Below, in pieces: positions 26,286 through 35,210 of a stretch of 64,000 bases of DNA (position 1 is its first letter; every line of letters starts with the position of its first letter). This DNA is from Rhodococcus sp. CH91 (GTDB lineage: Bacteria > Actinomycetota > Actinomycetes > Mycobacteriales > Mycobacteriaceae). The stretch spans positions 36,462 through 100,461 of the forward strand of contig NZ_JAKFYR010000011.1 in assembly GCF_022554085.1 (NCBI RefSeq). The letters run 5' to 3'. The position numbers and the translations under genes are program-made. Below the pieces are notes generated by a model. The model did no database searches. It saw only the letters and a program-made list of their open reading frames with translations, and was not told the origin of the DNA.

Positions 26286-27677
26286 TCAGCAGCCGAGCAG
26301 GCGCTGCGCGAGGTAGCCCTCGACCTGGTCGAGGCTCACGCGCTCCTGCGCCATGGTGTCGCGCTCACGGATCGTGACGGCCTGGTCGTCGAGGGTGTCG
26401 AAGTCGACCGTGATGCAGAACGGCGTGCCGATCTCGTCCTGACGGCGGTAGCGGCGGCCGATGGCGCCGGCGTCGTCGAACTCGATGTTCCAGTTCTGGC
26501 GCAGCTTCGCGGCGAGATCCTTGGCCTTCGGGCTCAGGTCGGCGTTGCGGCTGAGCGGCAGCACGGCCGCCTTGACGGGCGCGAGTCGCCGGTCGAGACG
26601 CAGCACGGTGCGCTTGTCGACACCGCCCTTGGCGTTGGGTGCCTCGTCCTCGGTGTAGGCGTCGACGAGGAAGGCCATGAGCGAGCGGGTCAGGCCGGCC
26701 GCCGGTTCGATGACGTACGGGGTGTAGCGCTCGTTGGTGGCCTGGTCGAAGAAGCTCAGGTCGGTGCCGGAGTGCTTCGAGTGCGTCGAGAGGTCGAAGT
26801 CGGTGCGGTTCGCGACGCCCTCGAGCTCACCCCATTCGCTGCCCTGGAAGTGGAAGCGGTACTCGATGTCGACGGTGCGCTTGGAGTAGTGCGACAGCTT
26901 CTCCTGCGGGTGCTCGTACAGGCGCAGGTTGTCCTTGTTGATGCCCAGATCGGTGTACCAGTTCAGGCGGTAGTCGATCCAGTACTGGTGCCACTGCTCG
27001 TCCTCGCCGGGCTTGACGAAGAACTCCATCTCCATCTGCTCGAACTCGCGAGTGCGGAAGATGAAGTTGCCGGGCGTGATCTCGTTGCGGAAGCTCTTGC
27101 CGATCTGGCCGATGCCGAAGGGCGGCTTCTTACGCGAGGTGGTGAGCACGTTGGCGAAGTTCACGAAGATGCCCTGCGCGGTCTCCGGGCGGAGGTAGTG
27201 CAGGCCTTCCTCGCTCTCGATGGGACCGAGATAGGTCTTGAGCATCATGTTGAAGTCGCGGGGCTCGGTCCACTCGCCCTTGGTGCCGCAGTCCGGGCAC
27301 ACGATCTCGGACATCGGCACGGCGTCGGGGTCGTCGAGCTTGTGCTTCTCGGCGTACGCCTCCTGCAGGTGGTCCTGCCGGTGACGCTTGTGACAGTGCA
27401 GGCACTCGACGAGCGGGTCGTTGAACACGCCGACGTGACCGGAGGCGACCCAGACCTGACGCGGGAGGATCACCGAGGAGTCGAGACCGACGACGTCGTC
27501 GCGGCTGGTGACCATATTGCGCCACCACTGCTTCTTGATGTTGTCCTTGAGCTCCACACCGAGCGGCCCGTAATCCCAGGCCGACCTGGTGCCGCCGTAG
27601 ATCTCACCGCAGGGATAGACCAGACCTCGGCGCTTCGCGAGGTTGGCGACGGTATCGATCTTGGATTTGGGTGCCAC
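26286..27677 (-). CDS. glyS: glycyl-tRNA synthetase (alpha2 type)
   Basis: 463-residue class II synthetase that charges tRNA-Gly. The dimeric eukaryote-like form is recognised by [12 protein letters not shown], the zinc-like insert with [11 protein letters not shown] and [10 protein letters not shown], motif 2 [21 protein letters not shown], and a C-terminal anticodon-binding domain from about residue 355. The start is GTG 27677 preceded by GGAGAAACCGA. It is divergent from the smtB-zur pair, as in M. tuberculosis (Rv2357c-Rv2359). Confidence 0.97.
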   Translation of the reverse strand: MAPKSKIDTVANLAKRRGLVYPCGEIYGGTRSAWDYGPLGVELKDNIKKQWWRNMVTSRDDVVGLDSSVILPRQVWVASGHVGVFNDPLVECLHCHKRHRQDHLQEAYAEKHKLDDPDAVPMSEIVCPDCGTKGEWTEPRDFNMMLKTYLGPIESEEGLHYLRPETAQGIFVNFANVLTTSRKKPPFGIGQIGKSFRNEITPGNFIFRTREFEQMEMEFFVKPGEDEQWHQYWIDYRLNWYTDLGINKDNLRLYEHPQEKLSHYSKRTVDIEYRFHFQGSEWGELEGVANRTDFDLSTHSKHSGTDLSFFDQATNERYTPYVIEPAAGLTRSLMAFLVDAYTEDEAPNAKGGVDKRTVLRLDRRLAPVKAAVLPLSRNADLSPKAKDLAAKLRQNWNIEFDDAGAIGRRYRRQDEIGTPFCITVDFDTLDDQAVTIRERDTMAQERVSLDQVEGYLAQRLLGC

Positions 27678-27767
27678 TCGGTTTCTCCATCTTCGATGCG
27701 GGGTTTTCGCAGCATGCGTCGATGAGTAAGCCTATCGCTCCGCGCCGGGTGCTCGAATTCGTGCCGG

Positions 27768-27796
27768 TTGACATGCACAACCGTGCATATCAAAAT
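27768..27796 (+). promoter_or_regulatory. smtB-zur promoter with embedded inverted repeat
   Basis: TTGACA (27768-27773) and CAAAAT (27791-27796) are 17 nt apart. The spacer contains the perfect repeat ATGCAC-AACC-GTGCAT (27773-27788), well placed for SmtB or Zur autoregulation. An AATCGATT palindrome follows at 27799-27806. Confidence 0.6.
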
Positions 27797-27867
27797 GGAA
27801 TCGATTTGCAATAAGCCTCCGGTGGGCGGCACCGTCCACCGGCCCACCCCGCGCCCCGAGGAGCCCC

Positions 27868-28251
27868 GTGAGTGTCGACGCCGATCCACGCGACTGCAAC
27901 ACGGACGCGCGGGAACGCCGGCGGGCCGTGGCCGGCGACCCGTCGTCCCGGCCGGCCCTCTCCCCCGAGACCCTGATCGCGGCCGGGGAACTGCTGCGCG
28001 CTCTTTCCGCCCCCGTCCGCATCTCGATCGTGCTGGAGCTACGGGAATCGGCGCGCTGCGTCCACGAACTCGTCGGCGCGCTCGGCGTCACCCAACCGCT
28101 CATCAGCCAGCATCTGCGCGTACTCAAGACCGCCGGCGTGGTCCGCGGCGAACGTTCGGGACGCGAAGTGCTCTATCACCTGGCCGACGACCACCTCGCC
28201 CGCATCGTCGTCGACGCCGTCGCTCACGCCCAGGAAGGACAATCGCAGTGA
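27868..28251 (+). CDS. smtB: ArsR/SmtB-family zinc sensor
   Basis: 127-residue winged-helix repressor. The recognition helix is VTQPLISQHLRVLKTAGVV. The alpha-5 metal site is intact: D107-x-H109, then H120-x2-E123 with SmtB spacing, which in this family binds Zn2+ across the dimer and releases DNA. It is encoded 4 nt overlapping zur, so the two are translated together. In M. tuberculosis the same pair (Rv2358-Rv2359) gives zinc-responsive control: SmtB represses zur when zinc is low. The GTG start at 27868 is preceded by GGAG. Confidence 0.92.
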   Translation: MSVDADPRDCNTDARERRRAVAGDPSSRPALSPETLIAAGELLRALSAPVRISIVLELRESARCVHELVGALGVTQPLISQHLRVLKTAGVVRGERSGREVLYHLADDHLARIVVDAVAHAQEGQSQ

Positions 28252-28664
28252 CCTCCACCCGCAAGCCTCTCGTGGGGGTGCGCTCGACCCGGCAACGCAG
28301 CGCCATCGTCGACCTGCTCGACAACACCGAGGAATTCCGGTCCGCCCAGGACCTGCACGACGAGCTGCGCAAGCGCGGCGAAGGCATCGGCCTGACCACC
28401 GTCTACCGCACACTGCAGTCGCTCGCCGAGGCCGGCAGCGTGGACGTGCTCCGCACGGACAGCGGCGAGTCGCTCTTCCGCCGCTGCTCCTCCGGGCATC
28501 ACCACCATCTCGTGTGCCGCCACTGCGGCTTCACGGTCGAGGTGGACGGCCCGGAGGTCGAACGCTGGTCGCACGAGGTGGCGGAGTCGAACGGTTTCGT
28601 CGACGTCAGCCACACCGTCGAGATCTTCGGCAGCTGCCGCGAGTGCGCGCTCGCGCGCGCCTGA
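28248..28664 (+). CDS. zur: zinc uptake regulator Zur (FurB)
   Basis: 138-residue Fur-family repressor. The winged helix (residues 10-80) has LTTVYRTLQSLAEAG as recognition region. The structural zinc site is C90-x2-C93 with C130-x2-C133; a histidine cluster at 84-87 forms part of the regulatory site. With zinc bound, Zur represses zinc uptake and ribosomal-protein paralogue genes. The GTG at 28248 overlaps the smtB stop (GTGA), a sign of coupling. Confidence 0.95.
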   Translation: MTSTRKPLVGVRSTRQRSAIVDLLDNTEEFRSAQDLHDELRKRGEGIGLTTVYRTLQSLAEAGSVDVLRTDSGESLFRRCSSGHHHHLVCRHCGFTVEVDGPEVERWSHEVAESNGFVDVSHTVEIFGSCRECALARA

Positions 28665-28673
28665 GACCTCCGC

Positions 28674-29231
28674 TCAGCCGCAGCTGCAGTCGCCGCATCC
28701 GCAGCCGTCGACGAGCAGGTTCTCCTCGTCGGCGTCGTCCTCACCGTCGAAGACCGACGCTTCGCCCCCGAGACGCTGCGCCAGCACGCGCGCCTGCTCG
28801 ACGACCGGGACCAAGGCGGCGACGGCCCGCACGAGATGGATCGGCACGAGCGGCGACGCCGCGACCCGCAGTTCCGCGGTGACCCGGTCCTTGTCGAGGA
28901 CGAACTTCACCTCCGAGAACTCGACCTGCAGGTCGCCGAGAACCTCCGCTGCCCGGGTCCGGCCCGTGACGTCCTCCACGAGGTAGGTGGTGAGCAGCAC
29001 GAAGCCGCCTTCGGCGTCCACCGTGGCGTAGGTGAGCACGTCGTCGATCCAGATCGGGATCTCGCCGTCCTCGTCGGGCTCGGGGGCTTCCTCGAGGATC
29101 TGCGACAGCGTCTCGACGACGGCCGCGCGCAGGGCATCGTCGTCCTCCGTGGGGATCGCGACGGCGAACGACCCGTCGTCGGCCACCTCCTCGTCGATGG
29201 TGGTCTCGACGTCGATGTCGGTCGTGGTCAC
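28674..29231 (-). CDS. TY-Chap/YbjN-like protein with Cys-rich tail
   Basis: 185 residues. The core (about 30-150) has the alternating alpha/beta pattern of the YbjN/TY-Chap (type III chaperone-like) fold, including EIPIWIDDVLTYATVD. The last residues DGCGCGDCSCG place four cysteines in eight positions, a likely metal- or redox-binding tail. The start ATG overlaps the stop of the upstream TY-Chap-like gene (ATGA), so it is part of the recO-uppS transcription unit. It converges on zur with 9 bp between stops. Function unknown. Confidence 0.68.
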   Translation of the reverse strand: MTTTDIDVETTIDEEVADDGSFAVAIPTEDDDALRAAVVETLSQILEEAPEPDEDGEIPIWIDDVLTYATVDAEGGFVLLTTYLVEDVTGRTRAAEVLGDLQVEFSEVKFVLDKDRVTAELRVAASPLVPIHLVRAVAALVPVVEQARVLAQRLGGEASVFDGEDDADEENLLVDGCGCGDCSCG

Positions 29232-29644
29232 GAATTCTCCTCGATATCAGGGGTGGTGACGGAACCGCGCGCTTCGGCGGCGCCGTCGAGTACGAGCAAC
29301 AGCATGGTGGTCAGCGCGGTGTCGTCCAGACCTGTCGCCGGGAACGAGTACCGCACCACGACGTCGGTGTCGGCGTCGCGTTCGATGAGGTGCACCGACC
29401 CGAACTGGAGGGCGTCGGCGGCTGCGGCGATGCGGGTGCGCACGGTCTCGTCGAGGGGAAGATCCCACGCGAGCACGCCCGTGATCGAGACCACGTCGAG
29501 GCCCTCGGTGAGCGTGACGACCTGCAGCGCGAAGGGCACCGCCCCGTAGTCGAATCCGAACGAACCGTCGGCGGTGGCCAGGGAGGTACGGACGTCGACG
29601 TAGGGCGTCAGGGCGGTGGCGATGCGTTCTCGCAACGAGGTCAC
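29228..29644 (-). CDS. TY-Chap/YbjN-like protein (Rv2360c position)
   Basis: 138 residues. The alternating alpha/beta composition ([21 protein letters not shown], then a long helix and paired strands) suggests the same small chaperone-like fold as its downstream neighbour. GTG 29644 overlaps the uppS stop by 4 nt (GTGA), and its own stop overlaps the next start by 4 nt, so three genes are tightly coupled. No catalytic motif, signal peptide or membrane segment is visible. By position it corresponds to M. tuberculosis Rv2360c. Confidence 0.7.
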   Translation of the reverse strand: MTSLRERIATALTPYVDVRTSLATADGSFGFDYGAVPFALQVVTLTEGLDVVSITGVLAWDLPLDETVRTRIAAAADALQFGSVHLIERDADTDVVVRYSFPATGLDDTALTTMLLLVLDGAAEARGSVTTPDIEENS

Positions 29645-30447
29645 TTCACACCTCCGAACCGCCGGTCGCGCGAGGCGTACTCCACGCACGCGGCCCACAG
29701 ATCGCGCCGGTCGAAGTCGGGGAACATCTTGTCCTGGAAGACGAGTTCGGCGTAGGCGGACTGCCACAGCAGGAAGTTCGAGGTGCGCTGCTCCCCCGAC
29801 GGCCGGAGGAACAGGTCGACGTCGGGCATCTCGGGCTCGTCGAGATAGCGCGCGAGGGTGGCCTCGGTGACACGCTCGGGATCGAGCTCGCCCGCCGCGA
29901 CACGACGTGCGATCTCCCGTGCCGCGTCGGCGATCTCGGCGCGACCACCGTAGTTCACGCACATCGTGAGGGTCATGACGTCGTTGTCCTTCGTCAGCTC
30001 CTCGGCGATCTCGAGTTCCTTGATCACGCTGCGCCACAAGCGGGGCCGGCGGCCGGCCCAGCGGACCCGCACACCCATCTCGTGCATCTCGTCACGGCGA
30101 CGGCGGATCACGTCGCGGTTGAAGCCCATGAGGAAACGCACCTCTTCGGGGCTGCGCTTCCAGTTCTCGGTGGAGAAGGCATAGGCCGAGAGCCACGTGA
30201 CGCCCATCTCGATGCATCCGCACACGGTGTCCATGAGGACGGCCTCGCCGCGCTCGTGCCCCGCGGTGCGCGGCAGGCCCCGCTCCTGCGCCCAGCGGCC
30301 GTTGCCGTCCATGACCAGAGCCACGTGCCGGGGAATCAACTCGGGCTGCAGCACCGGCGGCCGCGCACCGGAAGGATGCGGATCGGGCGGTCGGATCACG
30401 CGATCAGGCGAGGGGGGCGTGGAGCGTCGTCGAATCACGGCTCCCAT
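29641..30447 (-). CDS. uppS: polyprenyl diphosphate synthase (UppS)
   Basis: 268-residue cis-prenyltransferase making the C50 or C55 carrier lipid for cell wall synthesis. Conserved regions: [13 protein letters not shown] with the catalytic Asp, [18 protein letters not shown], and C-terminal [27 protein letters not shown] proline-rich N-terminal extension of about 35 residues resembles the long Rv2361c N-terminus. The ATG at 30447 overlaps recO by 44 nt; GTG 30399, just after the recO stop, is an alternative without a ribosome binding site. Confidence 0.95.
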   Translation of the reverse strand: MGAVIRRRSTPPSPDRVIRPPDPHPSGARPPVLQPELIPRHVALVMDGNGRWAQERGLPRTAGHERGEAVLMDTVCGCIEMGVTWLSAYAFSTENWKRSPEEVRFLMGFNRDVIRRRRDEMHEMGVRVRWAGRRPRLWRSVIKELEIAEELTKDNDVMTLTMCVNYGGRAEIADAAREIARRVAAGELDPERVTEATLARYLDEPEMPDVDLFLRPSGEQRTSNFLLWQSAYAELVFQDKMFPDFDRRDLWAACVEYASRDRRFGGVK

Positions 30448-31264
30448 CCTGCCCGACACCCCCGAGCGCGTCATCGACGCGGGTCGGGACCTCGCCCACC
30501 CGGTGTGCCGGGGCTTCCCGGGCGGAGGGGGCGCTCCCCCGCTCGACGAGAGGCAGCGAGCGCAGTTGCCGTTCGAGATGCCACTGCAGGTGCGCCGCGA
30601 CCAGGCCGCTGGCCTGCCGCCGCACCGCCGCGTCGGCTGTCTCGGTGTCGGCCCACCGTCCGTGGTTGAGCGCGTCGAGCAGCGCGAACACCCCCGGCGC
30701 CGGGGTCGCTGCGCCCGGAGGACGGCAATGGACGCATACCGCGCCACCGGCCGCGACATGGAAGGCCGTGTGCGGACCGGGACGATCGCACCGCGCGCAG
30801 CGGGTGATCGCCGGCGCCCACCCCGCGTAGGCCATGGCCCGGAGGAGATAGGCGTCGAGGACGAGCTCGGGTGGCCTGGTCCGGTCGCAGACGGCGCGAA
30901 GGGCGCCGACGGTCAGCGCGTGCAGGCGCGGGACGGGGGCGCGTTCTTCGCCCGCGAGCCGCTCGGCGGTTTCGAGGACCGCGCAGGCAGTGGTGTATCG
31001 GGAGTAATCGTCGACGATGCCCACCGCGAAGGCGTCGATGGTCTGCACCTGGGTGATGACGTCGAGATTGCGGCCCGGGTGGAGCTGGACGTCGATGTGC
31101 GCGAACGGCTCGAGCCGGGCGCCGAATTTCGATCGCGTCCGGCGCACGCCCTTGGCCACGGCCCTCACGAGACCGTGCCGGCGGGTCAGCAGGGTGACGA
31201 TGCGGTCGGCTTCGCCGAGCTTGTGCTGGCGCAGCACCACCGCGTTGTCCCGATAAAGCCTCAC
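30404..31264 (-). CDS. recO: DNA repair protein RecO
   Basis: 286 residues. The N-terminal OB fold (about 1-80; [24 protein letters not shown]) binds single-stranded DNA, and the central helical domain contains a zinc site C-x2-C...C-x2-C (CARC and CVHC). RecO with RecR loads RecA onto SSB-coated DNA. The C-terminal 45 residues are low-complexity and overlap the uppS 5' end. The GTG start at 31264 has only a weak GGGGA upstream. It is divergent from the amidase operon. Confidence 0.95.
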   Translation of the reverse strand: MRLYRDNAVVLRQHKLGEADRIVTLLTRRHGLVRAVAKGVRRTRSKFGARLEPFAHIDVQLHPGRNLDVITQVQTIDAFAVGIVDDYSRYTTACAVLETAERLAGEERAPVPRLHALTVGALRAVCDRTRPPELVLDAYLLRAMAYAGWAPAITRCARCDRPGPHTAFHVAAGGAVCVHCRPPGAATPAPGVFALLDALNHGRWADTETADAAVRRQASGLVAAHLQWHLERQLRSLPLVERGSAPSAREAPAHRVGEVPTRVDDALGGVGQDGSRDSTTLHAPLA

Positions 31265-31341
31265 TCCCCGAGTCTGTCACGCCGAGCCGACACCGGACGA
31301 CTCCCCGGGGACCTCGACACACCGAACGAGAACAGGTTACT

Positions 31342-31357
31342 GTTCGTTCGAACGAAC
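31342..31357. promoter_or_regulatory. palindromic operator upstream of the amidase-TetR operon
   Basis: GTTCGTTCGAACGAAC is a perfect 16-bp palindrome ending 9 bp before the amidase ATG. It overlaps or follows a TACTGT -10-like hexamer (31337-31342). It is the natural site for the TetR protein encoded at the end of this operon. Confidence 0.6.
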
Positions 31358-31366
31358 GGGGGACGA

Positions 31367-32776
31367 ATGGACGCTCGAACCGCCCTGCCCGATCTGCGGA
31401 CAGCGCTGGCTGCGCTCGATCGGGGTGAGACCACCTCCGCGGCGCTCGTGCAGGCGAGCCTCGACAGGATCGACAAGTCGCAACCTCACCTGAACGCCTT
31501 CCGGGTCGTGCGCCACACCGCTGCGCTCGAGGAGGCACGCGAGGCAGACCGCCGCCGGGCGAACGGCGAGCGGCGACCGCTTCTCGGTATTCCGATCGCG
31601 GTCAAGGACGACACCGACATCGTGGGCGAGACGACGATGTTCGGGTGCGCCGGCACCTTCGCGGTGAAGGACACCGACGCCGAGGTGGTGTGCCGCCTCC
31701 GTGCCGCCGGAGCGGTGATCGTCGGCAAGACGCACTCCCCGGAACTCGGGCAGTGGCCCCTCACCGGTGGCGACGCCTTCGGACACACCCGCAGTGCCTG
31801 GTCGCGCGAACACACTCCCGGCGGTTCGTCGGGTGGTAGCGCCGCGGCCGTCGCCGCCGGACTCGTTCCCGCGGCACTGGGATCCGACGGCGCCGGATCG
31901 GTCCGCATCCCCGCCTCGTGGTCCAATCTCGTCGGCATCAAACCTCAACGCGGCCGCATCTCGATGTGGCCCGACGCCGAGGCGTTCAACGGATTGACCA
32001 CCCACGGCCCGCTCGCCCGCACGGTCGCCGATGCGGCCCTGCTCCTCGACGTCGTGTCCGGGAATCATCCCGGCGACCGGCACCGATGCGCCCCCCTCAC
32101 CGTCTCGGACGCTGTCGGACGCGATCCGGGAAAACTGAACATCGCACTGTCGCTGAGGATTCCGTTCACCGCGACGCCCACCCGTCTGGATCTCCGGGTC
32201 CGCACCCGTCTCGCCGCGCTCGCCACCGTGCTGCGCGATCTCGGCCACGAGGTGACCCTCGCCGATCCGGACTACGGAATCCTCTTCGGGCTGAGCTTCC
32301 TTCCGCGGTCGATGGCCGGGATCGAGGAGTGGCTGCATCGCCTGCCCGATCCGGCTCTCGCCGACATCCGCACCCGGGCCAATGCGCGCACCGGCCGTCT
32401 GCTGCACGGTCTTCCGTTGCGCGCGGCGCGTGCGGCCGAACCGGGCTTGCAGCGCAGGGTGGGCCGGATCTTCGATCGTGTCGATGTCGTGCTCGCCCCC
32501 ACCACCGCCACACCTCCGCTGCCGGTGACCGCGATCGACGGTATCGGCGGGTGGGCGACCGACAAGGTCATCACCGGCGCCTGTCCTTACGCATGGCCGT
32601 GGAACGTGCTGGGCTGGCCGGCGGTCGCCGTGCCCGCCGGATTCGTCGACGGCGCGCTTCCGGTTGGCGCTCAGCTGCTCGGCCCGGAGAACTCCGAGCC
32701 TCTGCTCGTCTCCCTTGCCTCCCAGCTGGAGTCGGTGTCGAGGTGGCAGGATCACAGCCCGGAGCAATGGTGGTGA
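31367..32776 (+). CDS. amidase (amidase signature family, AmiA2-like)
   Basis: 469-residue amidase signature enzyme that hydrolyses an amide to acid and ammonia. The Ser-cisSer-Lys triad is visible: K80 (IAVKDD), cis-Ser in GGSSGGS (residues 152-158) and nucleophile S178 in GSDGAGSVRIPAS. It has no signal peptide. The ATG at 31367 follows GGGGGACGA. It occupies the position of M. tuberculosis amiA2 (Rv2363) between recO and era. A TetR gene overlaps its 3' end by 4 nt and a palindromic operator precedes the ATG. The substrate is unknown; GatA is unlikely because no gatB/gatC is nearby. Confidence 0.88.
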   Translation: MDARTALPDLRTALAALDRGETTSAALVQASLDRIDKSQPHLNAFRVVRHTAALEEAREADRRRANGERRPLLGIPIAVKDDTDIVGETTMFGCAGTFAVKDTDAEVVCRLRAAGAVIVGKTHSPELGQWPLTGGDAFGHTRSAWSREHTPGGSSGGSAAAVAAGLVPAALGSDGAGSVRIPASWSNLVGIKPQRGRISMWPDAEAFNGLTTHGPLARTVADAALLLDVVSGNHPGDRHRCAPLTVSDAVGRDPGKLNIALSLRIPFTATPTRLDLRVRTRLAALATVLRDLGHEVTLADPDYGILFGLSFLPRSMAGIEEWLHRLPDPALADIRTRANARTGRLLHGLPLRAARAAEPGLQRRVGRIFDRVDVVLAPTTATPPLPVTAIDGIGGWATDKVITGACPYAWPWNVLGWPAVAVPAGFVDGALPVGAQLLGPENSEPLLVSLASQLESVSRWQDHSPEQWW

Positions 32777-33342
32777 CCACGCCGGACGACGCACGCTCGC
32801 GGATCGTCCACGCCACCTTGCATCTCGTCGGCACCGACGGTGTGGCGGGTGTGACGAACCGGCGGATCGCAGCGCGCGCCGGGGTCTCGCTGGGGTCGAT
32901 CACGTACCACTTCCCCACCCAGGCCGATCTGCTGCGCGCCGCCCTCGAATCCTTCGTCGACGAGGAGACCGAGCGGCTGCACGAGCTGGCCGAGCACTAT
33001 CGCTCCCCTGCCTTGTCGCTGTCCGAAGCCGCGGAGCTCACCGAGCGGATCGCGCGTGATCTGACCTTCACCGCCGAGCGCATCGCCCCTTTCGACCTGT
33101 ACGTGCAGGCAGGACGCGACGTCGCGCTCCGCCGGGTGGCCGAGCGCTGCTGGAACGCCTACGACGCGCTGGCCGCCTCCGTCCTCTCCGCGCTCGGTGT
33201 CCGGCACCCCGAAGCCCTCGCGCCGACGATCGTCGCCACCATCACCGGGTTGCAGCTGCGCCGCCTGTCCACGGGGACCGAGACGAATCTGTCGGAATCC
33301 GTTCTGCTGCTTCTGCACGCCGCGGCCGCGGAACAGCCCTGA
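32773..33342 (+). CDS. TetR family regulator in the amidase operon
   Basis: 189 residues. The N-terminal HTH reads TNRRIAARAGVSLGSITYHFPTQADLL, close to the AcrR/YcdC type; the helical C-terminal domain is of the TetR_C_6-like kind. GTG 32773 is preferred because it overlaps the amidase TGA as GTGA and lies 8 nt from GGAG; ATG 32767 and GTG 32770 are alternatives. Co-transcription with the amidase and the operator at 31342-31357 suggest autoregulation of the operon. Confidence 0.85.
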   Translation: MTTPDDARSRIVHATLHLVGTDGVAGVTNRRIAARAGVSLGSITYHFPTQADLLRAALESFVDEETERLHELAEHYRSPALSLSEAAELTERIARDLTFTAERIAPFDLYVQAGRDVALRRVAERCWNAYDALAASVLSALGVRHPEALAPTIVATITGLQLRRLSTGTETNLSESVLLLLHAAAAEQP

Positions 33343-33427
33343 GCCGCTCGCGGACCCCTGCGACCGCGATCGGGGCGTGACCGCACATTCACGTCGAGTA
33401 CACCACGAAACATCTCGGTCACGAACA

Positions 33428-33456
33428 GTGCACTGTGCACAGGCGATGCCGTGCAC
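33428..33456. promoter_or_regulatory. triple GTGCAC motif upstream of the permease
   Basis: GTGCAC occurs at 33428-33433, 33435-33440 and 33451-33456. The first two make a nearly perfect palindrome around one T. They lie in the 270-bp gap before the permease GTG and may bind its unknown regulator. The rest of the gap shows no gene. Confidence 0.35.
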
Positions 33457-33612
33457 GATTGGCTGATCGGCCCATTGCCGGTGCCTGCACGGGACTTCAA
33501 GATCGAACGTGTTCCGGCCCACGACGGTTGCGCCGCCCCATCGATGTTGCGGCGCCGATCGATCCGTCCACGGTCGCCGCCCGCTGCACGTTCTCTCGTC
33601 GAGGAGCTGCTC

Positions 33613-35163
33613 GTGACCGTCGCGCACATCGTGTTCCTGCTCGGCCTGCTCGTCCTGATCGTCGCCATGGCATTGCGTAAGAACGTCCTGATCCCGGCGG
33701 TCCTCGCAACCTTCGCCACCGCGCTGGCCTACGACGGCAACATCGCCTCCGCCGTCATGTCGGTCTTCCGTGCGACCTTGACCGCGGGTGGCGCCCTGTT
33801 CGAGATCTTCGTGGTCATCGCAGCTGTGACATCGATGCTCGCCGCGATGCGTTCCATCGGTGCCGACGAACTCATGGTGCGCCCGTTCGGACGATGGATG
33901 ATCGACGGCCGCATCGCCTACATCGTGCTGTTCGTCGTCACCTACCTGTTGTCGTTGTTCTTCTGGCCGACACCGGCGCTCGCGCTGATCGGCGCGGTGC
34001 TGCTTCCGGCGGCGATCAAGGCGGGACTGCCGCCGCTCGGCGCTGCGCTCGCCCTCGCCATCTCGGGGCAGGGCATGGCGCTCGCTTCCGATTACGTCAT
34101 CGGTCTGGCCCCGTCCATCTCGGCGAGCGGCGCCGGTGTGCCGGCCGACGACATCGCCGACCGCGCGCTGGTGCTGTCCCTGATCGTCGGGCTGACCGCG
34201 GCCACGCTCGCGTGGTTCCTCACCGTCCGACGCGAGATCGCGCGCCGCAACCGGGATTCCGAGACACCGGACGGCGGTTCGGGGGCCGGTGGTCTCACGC
34301 CGGGCGCTGCCGTGGATCTCCCGGCCGGCGAGCGAAATCGTCCGTCACCGGTCGGCACGGTGCCGATCAGCGACACCGTCGCGGTCCCGAGCAGCGACAC
34401 CGTCGCGGTGCCGAGCGTCGACGCCGTCCTTCCCCGGACGAGCACACCCGTTCTCACCCGCCCGGCAGCCGCTCGAGCCTGGGCGATCGGCGTTCCGGCG
34501 ACATTCGGACTCGTGCTCGTCTACATGATGCTGGGGCGTTTCACCGATCTGGTTCCGTGGTCGGACGGAGCAGGAGCGTCACTGGTGGGCGGCAGCGCAC
34601 TTCTCCTCATGGCCGCGGTGACCCTGACGACGCAGCGGTCCGACGCGCTCGAACACTGCGCCACGCACTTCGTGGACGGACTCGTCTACGCGTTCAAGGC
34701 CATGGGAATCATCCTGCCCGTGGCCGGATTCGTCTATCTCGGCATCCCCGACTACTCCGGGTCGATCCTCGGACTCGAGTCGGACACCGGACCGGCGTTC
34801 CTCTTCGACGCCGTCGAGCGGGTCCAGGAGTACACCCCCGACAACGGACTCTTCGCGGCGCTGAGCATGGTGGTGATCGGGATGCTCATCGGCCTCGACG
34901 GATCCGGCTGGGCGGGACTGCCGCTCACCGGCGGCATCGCTGCCTCCCTCGCTCCGCAGGTCGGCATGGACACCGCGACGCTCGCCGCCCTCGCTCAGAA
35001 CGCCGCGACCTGGACCGGAGGCGGCACCCTCGTCATCTGGTCGTCGCTGATCGTGGTCGCGGGATTCTGCCGCGTTCCGGTCGGAGATCTCGTGCGCCGC
35101 CTCGCGATCCCGGTGGTGAGCGGATTGCTCGTCGCCGCCGTCGCCGCTGTGGTGCTCTGGTGA
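33613..35163 (+). CDS. multi-pass permease of unknown substrate
   Basis: 516 residues with about 12 membrane segments in two halves separated by a hydrophilic loop of about 75 residues (about 220-290). Segments such as LSLFFWPTPALALIGAVLLPAAIKAGLPP and the late GLDGSGWAGLPLTGG recall ion/dicarboxylate transporters of the DcuC/GntP-like type, but I cannot assign a family. The GTG at 33613 follows GAGGAG. An isochorismatase-family hydrolase starts 47 bp downstream, so the pair may import and hydrolyse one compound. The central loop contains a duplicated SDTVAVPS unit. Confidence 0.75.
   Translation: MTVAHIVFLLGLLVLIVAMALRKNVLIPAVLATFATALAYDGNIASAVMSVFRATLTAGGALFEIFVVIAAVTSMLAAMRSIGADELMVRPFGRWMIDGRIAYIVLFVVTYLLSLFFWPTPALALIGAVLLPAAIKAGLPPLGAALALAISGQGMALASDYVIGLAPSISASGAGVPADDIADRALVLSLIVGLTAATLAWFLTVRREIARRNRDSETPDGGSGAGGLTPGAAVDLPAGERNRPSPVGTVPISDTVAVPSSDTVAVPSVDAVLPRTSTPVLTRPAAARAWAIGVPATFGLVLVYMMLGRFTDLVPWSDGAGASLVGGSALLLMAAVTLTTQRSDALEHCATHFVDGLVYAFKAMGIILPVAGFVYLGIPDYSGSILGLESDTGPAFLFDAVERVQEYTPDNGLFAALSMVVIGMLIGLDGSGWAGLPLTGGIAASLAPQVGMDTATLAALAQNAATWTGGGTLVIWSSLIVVAGFCRVPVGDLVRRLAIPVVSGLLVAAVAAVVLW
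34369..34416 (+). repeat. 24-bp tandem duplication within the permease gene
   Basis: Two adjacent 24-nt units (34369-34392 and 34393-34416) differ at one base and encode the repeated octapeptide SDTVAVPS in the loop between the two membrane halves. A degenerate third half-unit follows. Confidence 0.8.
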
Positions 35164-35210
35164 CGACCACACACGCAACGAACAACCAACTTCGACGAGA
35201 GGACCCTCGC

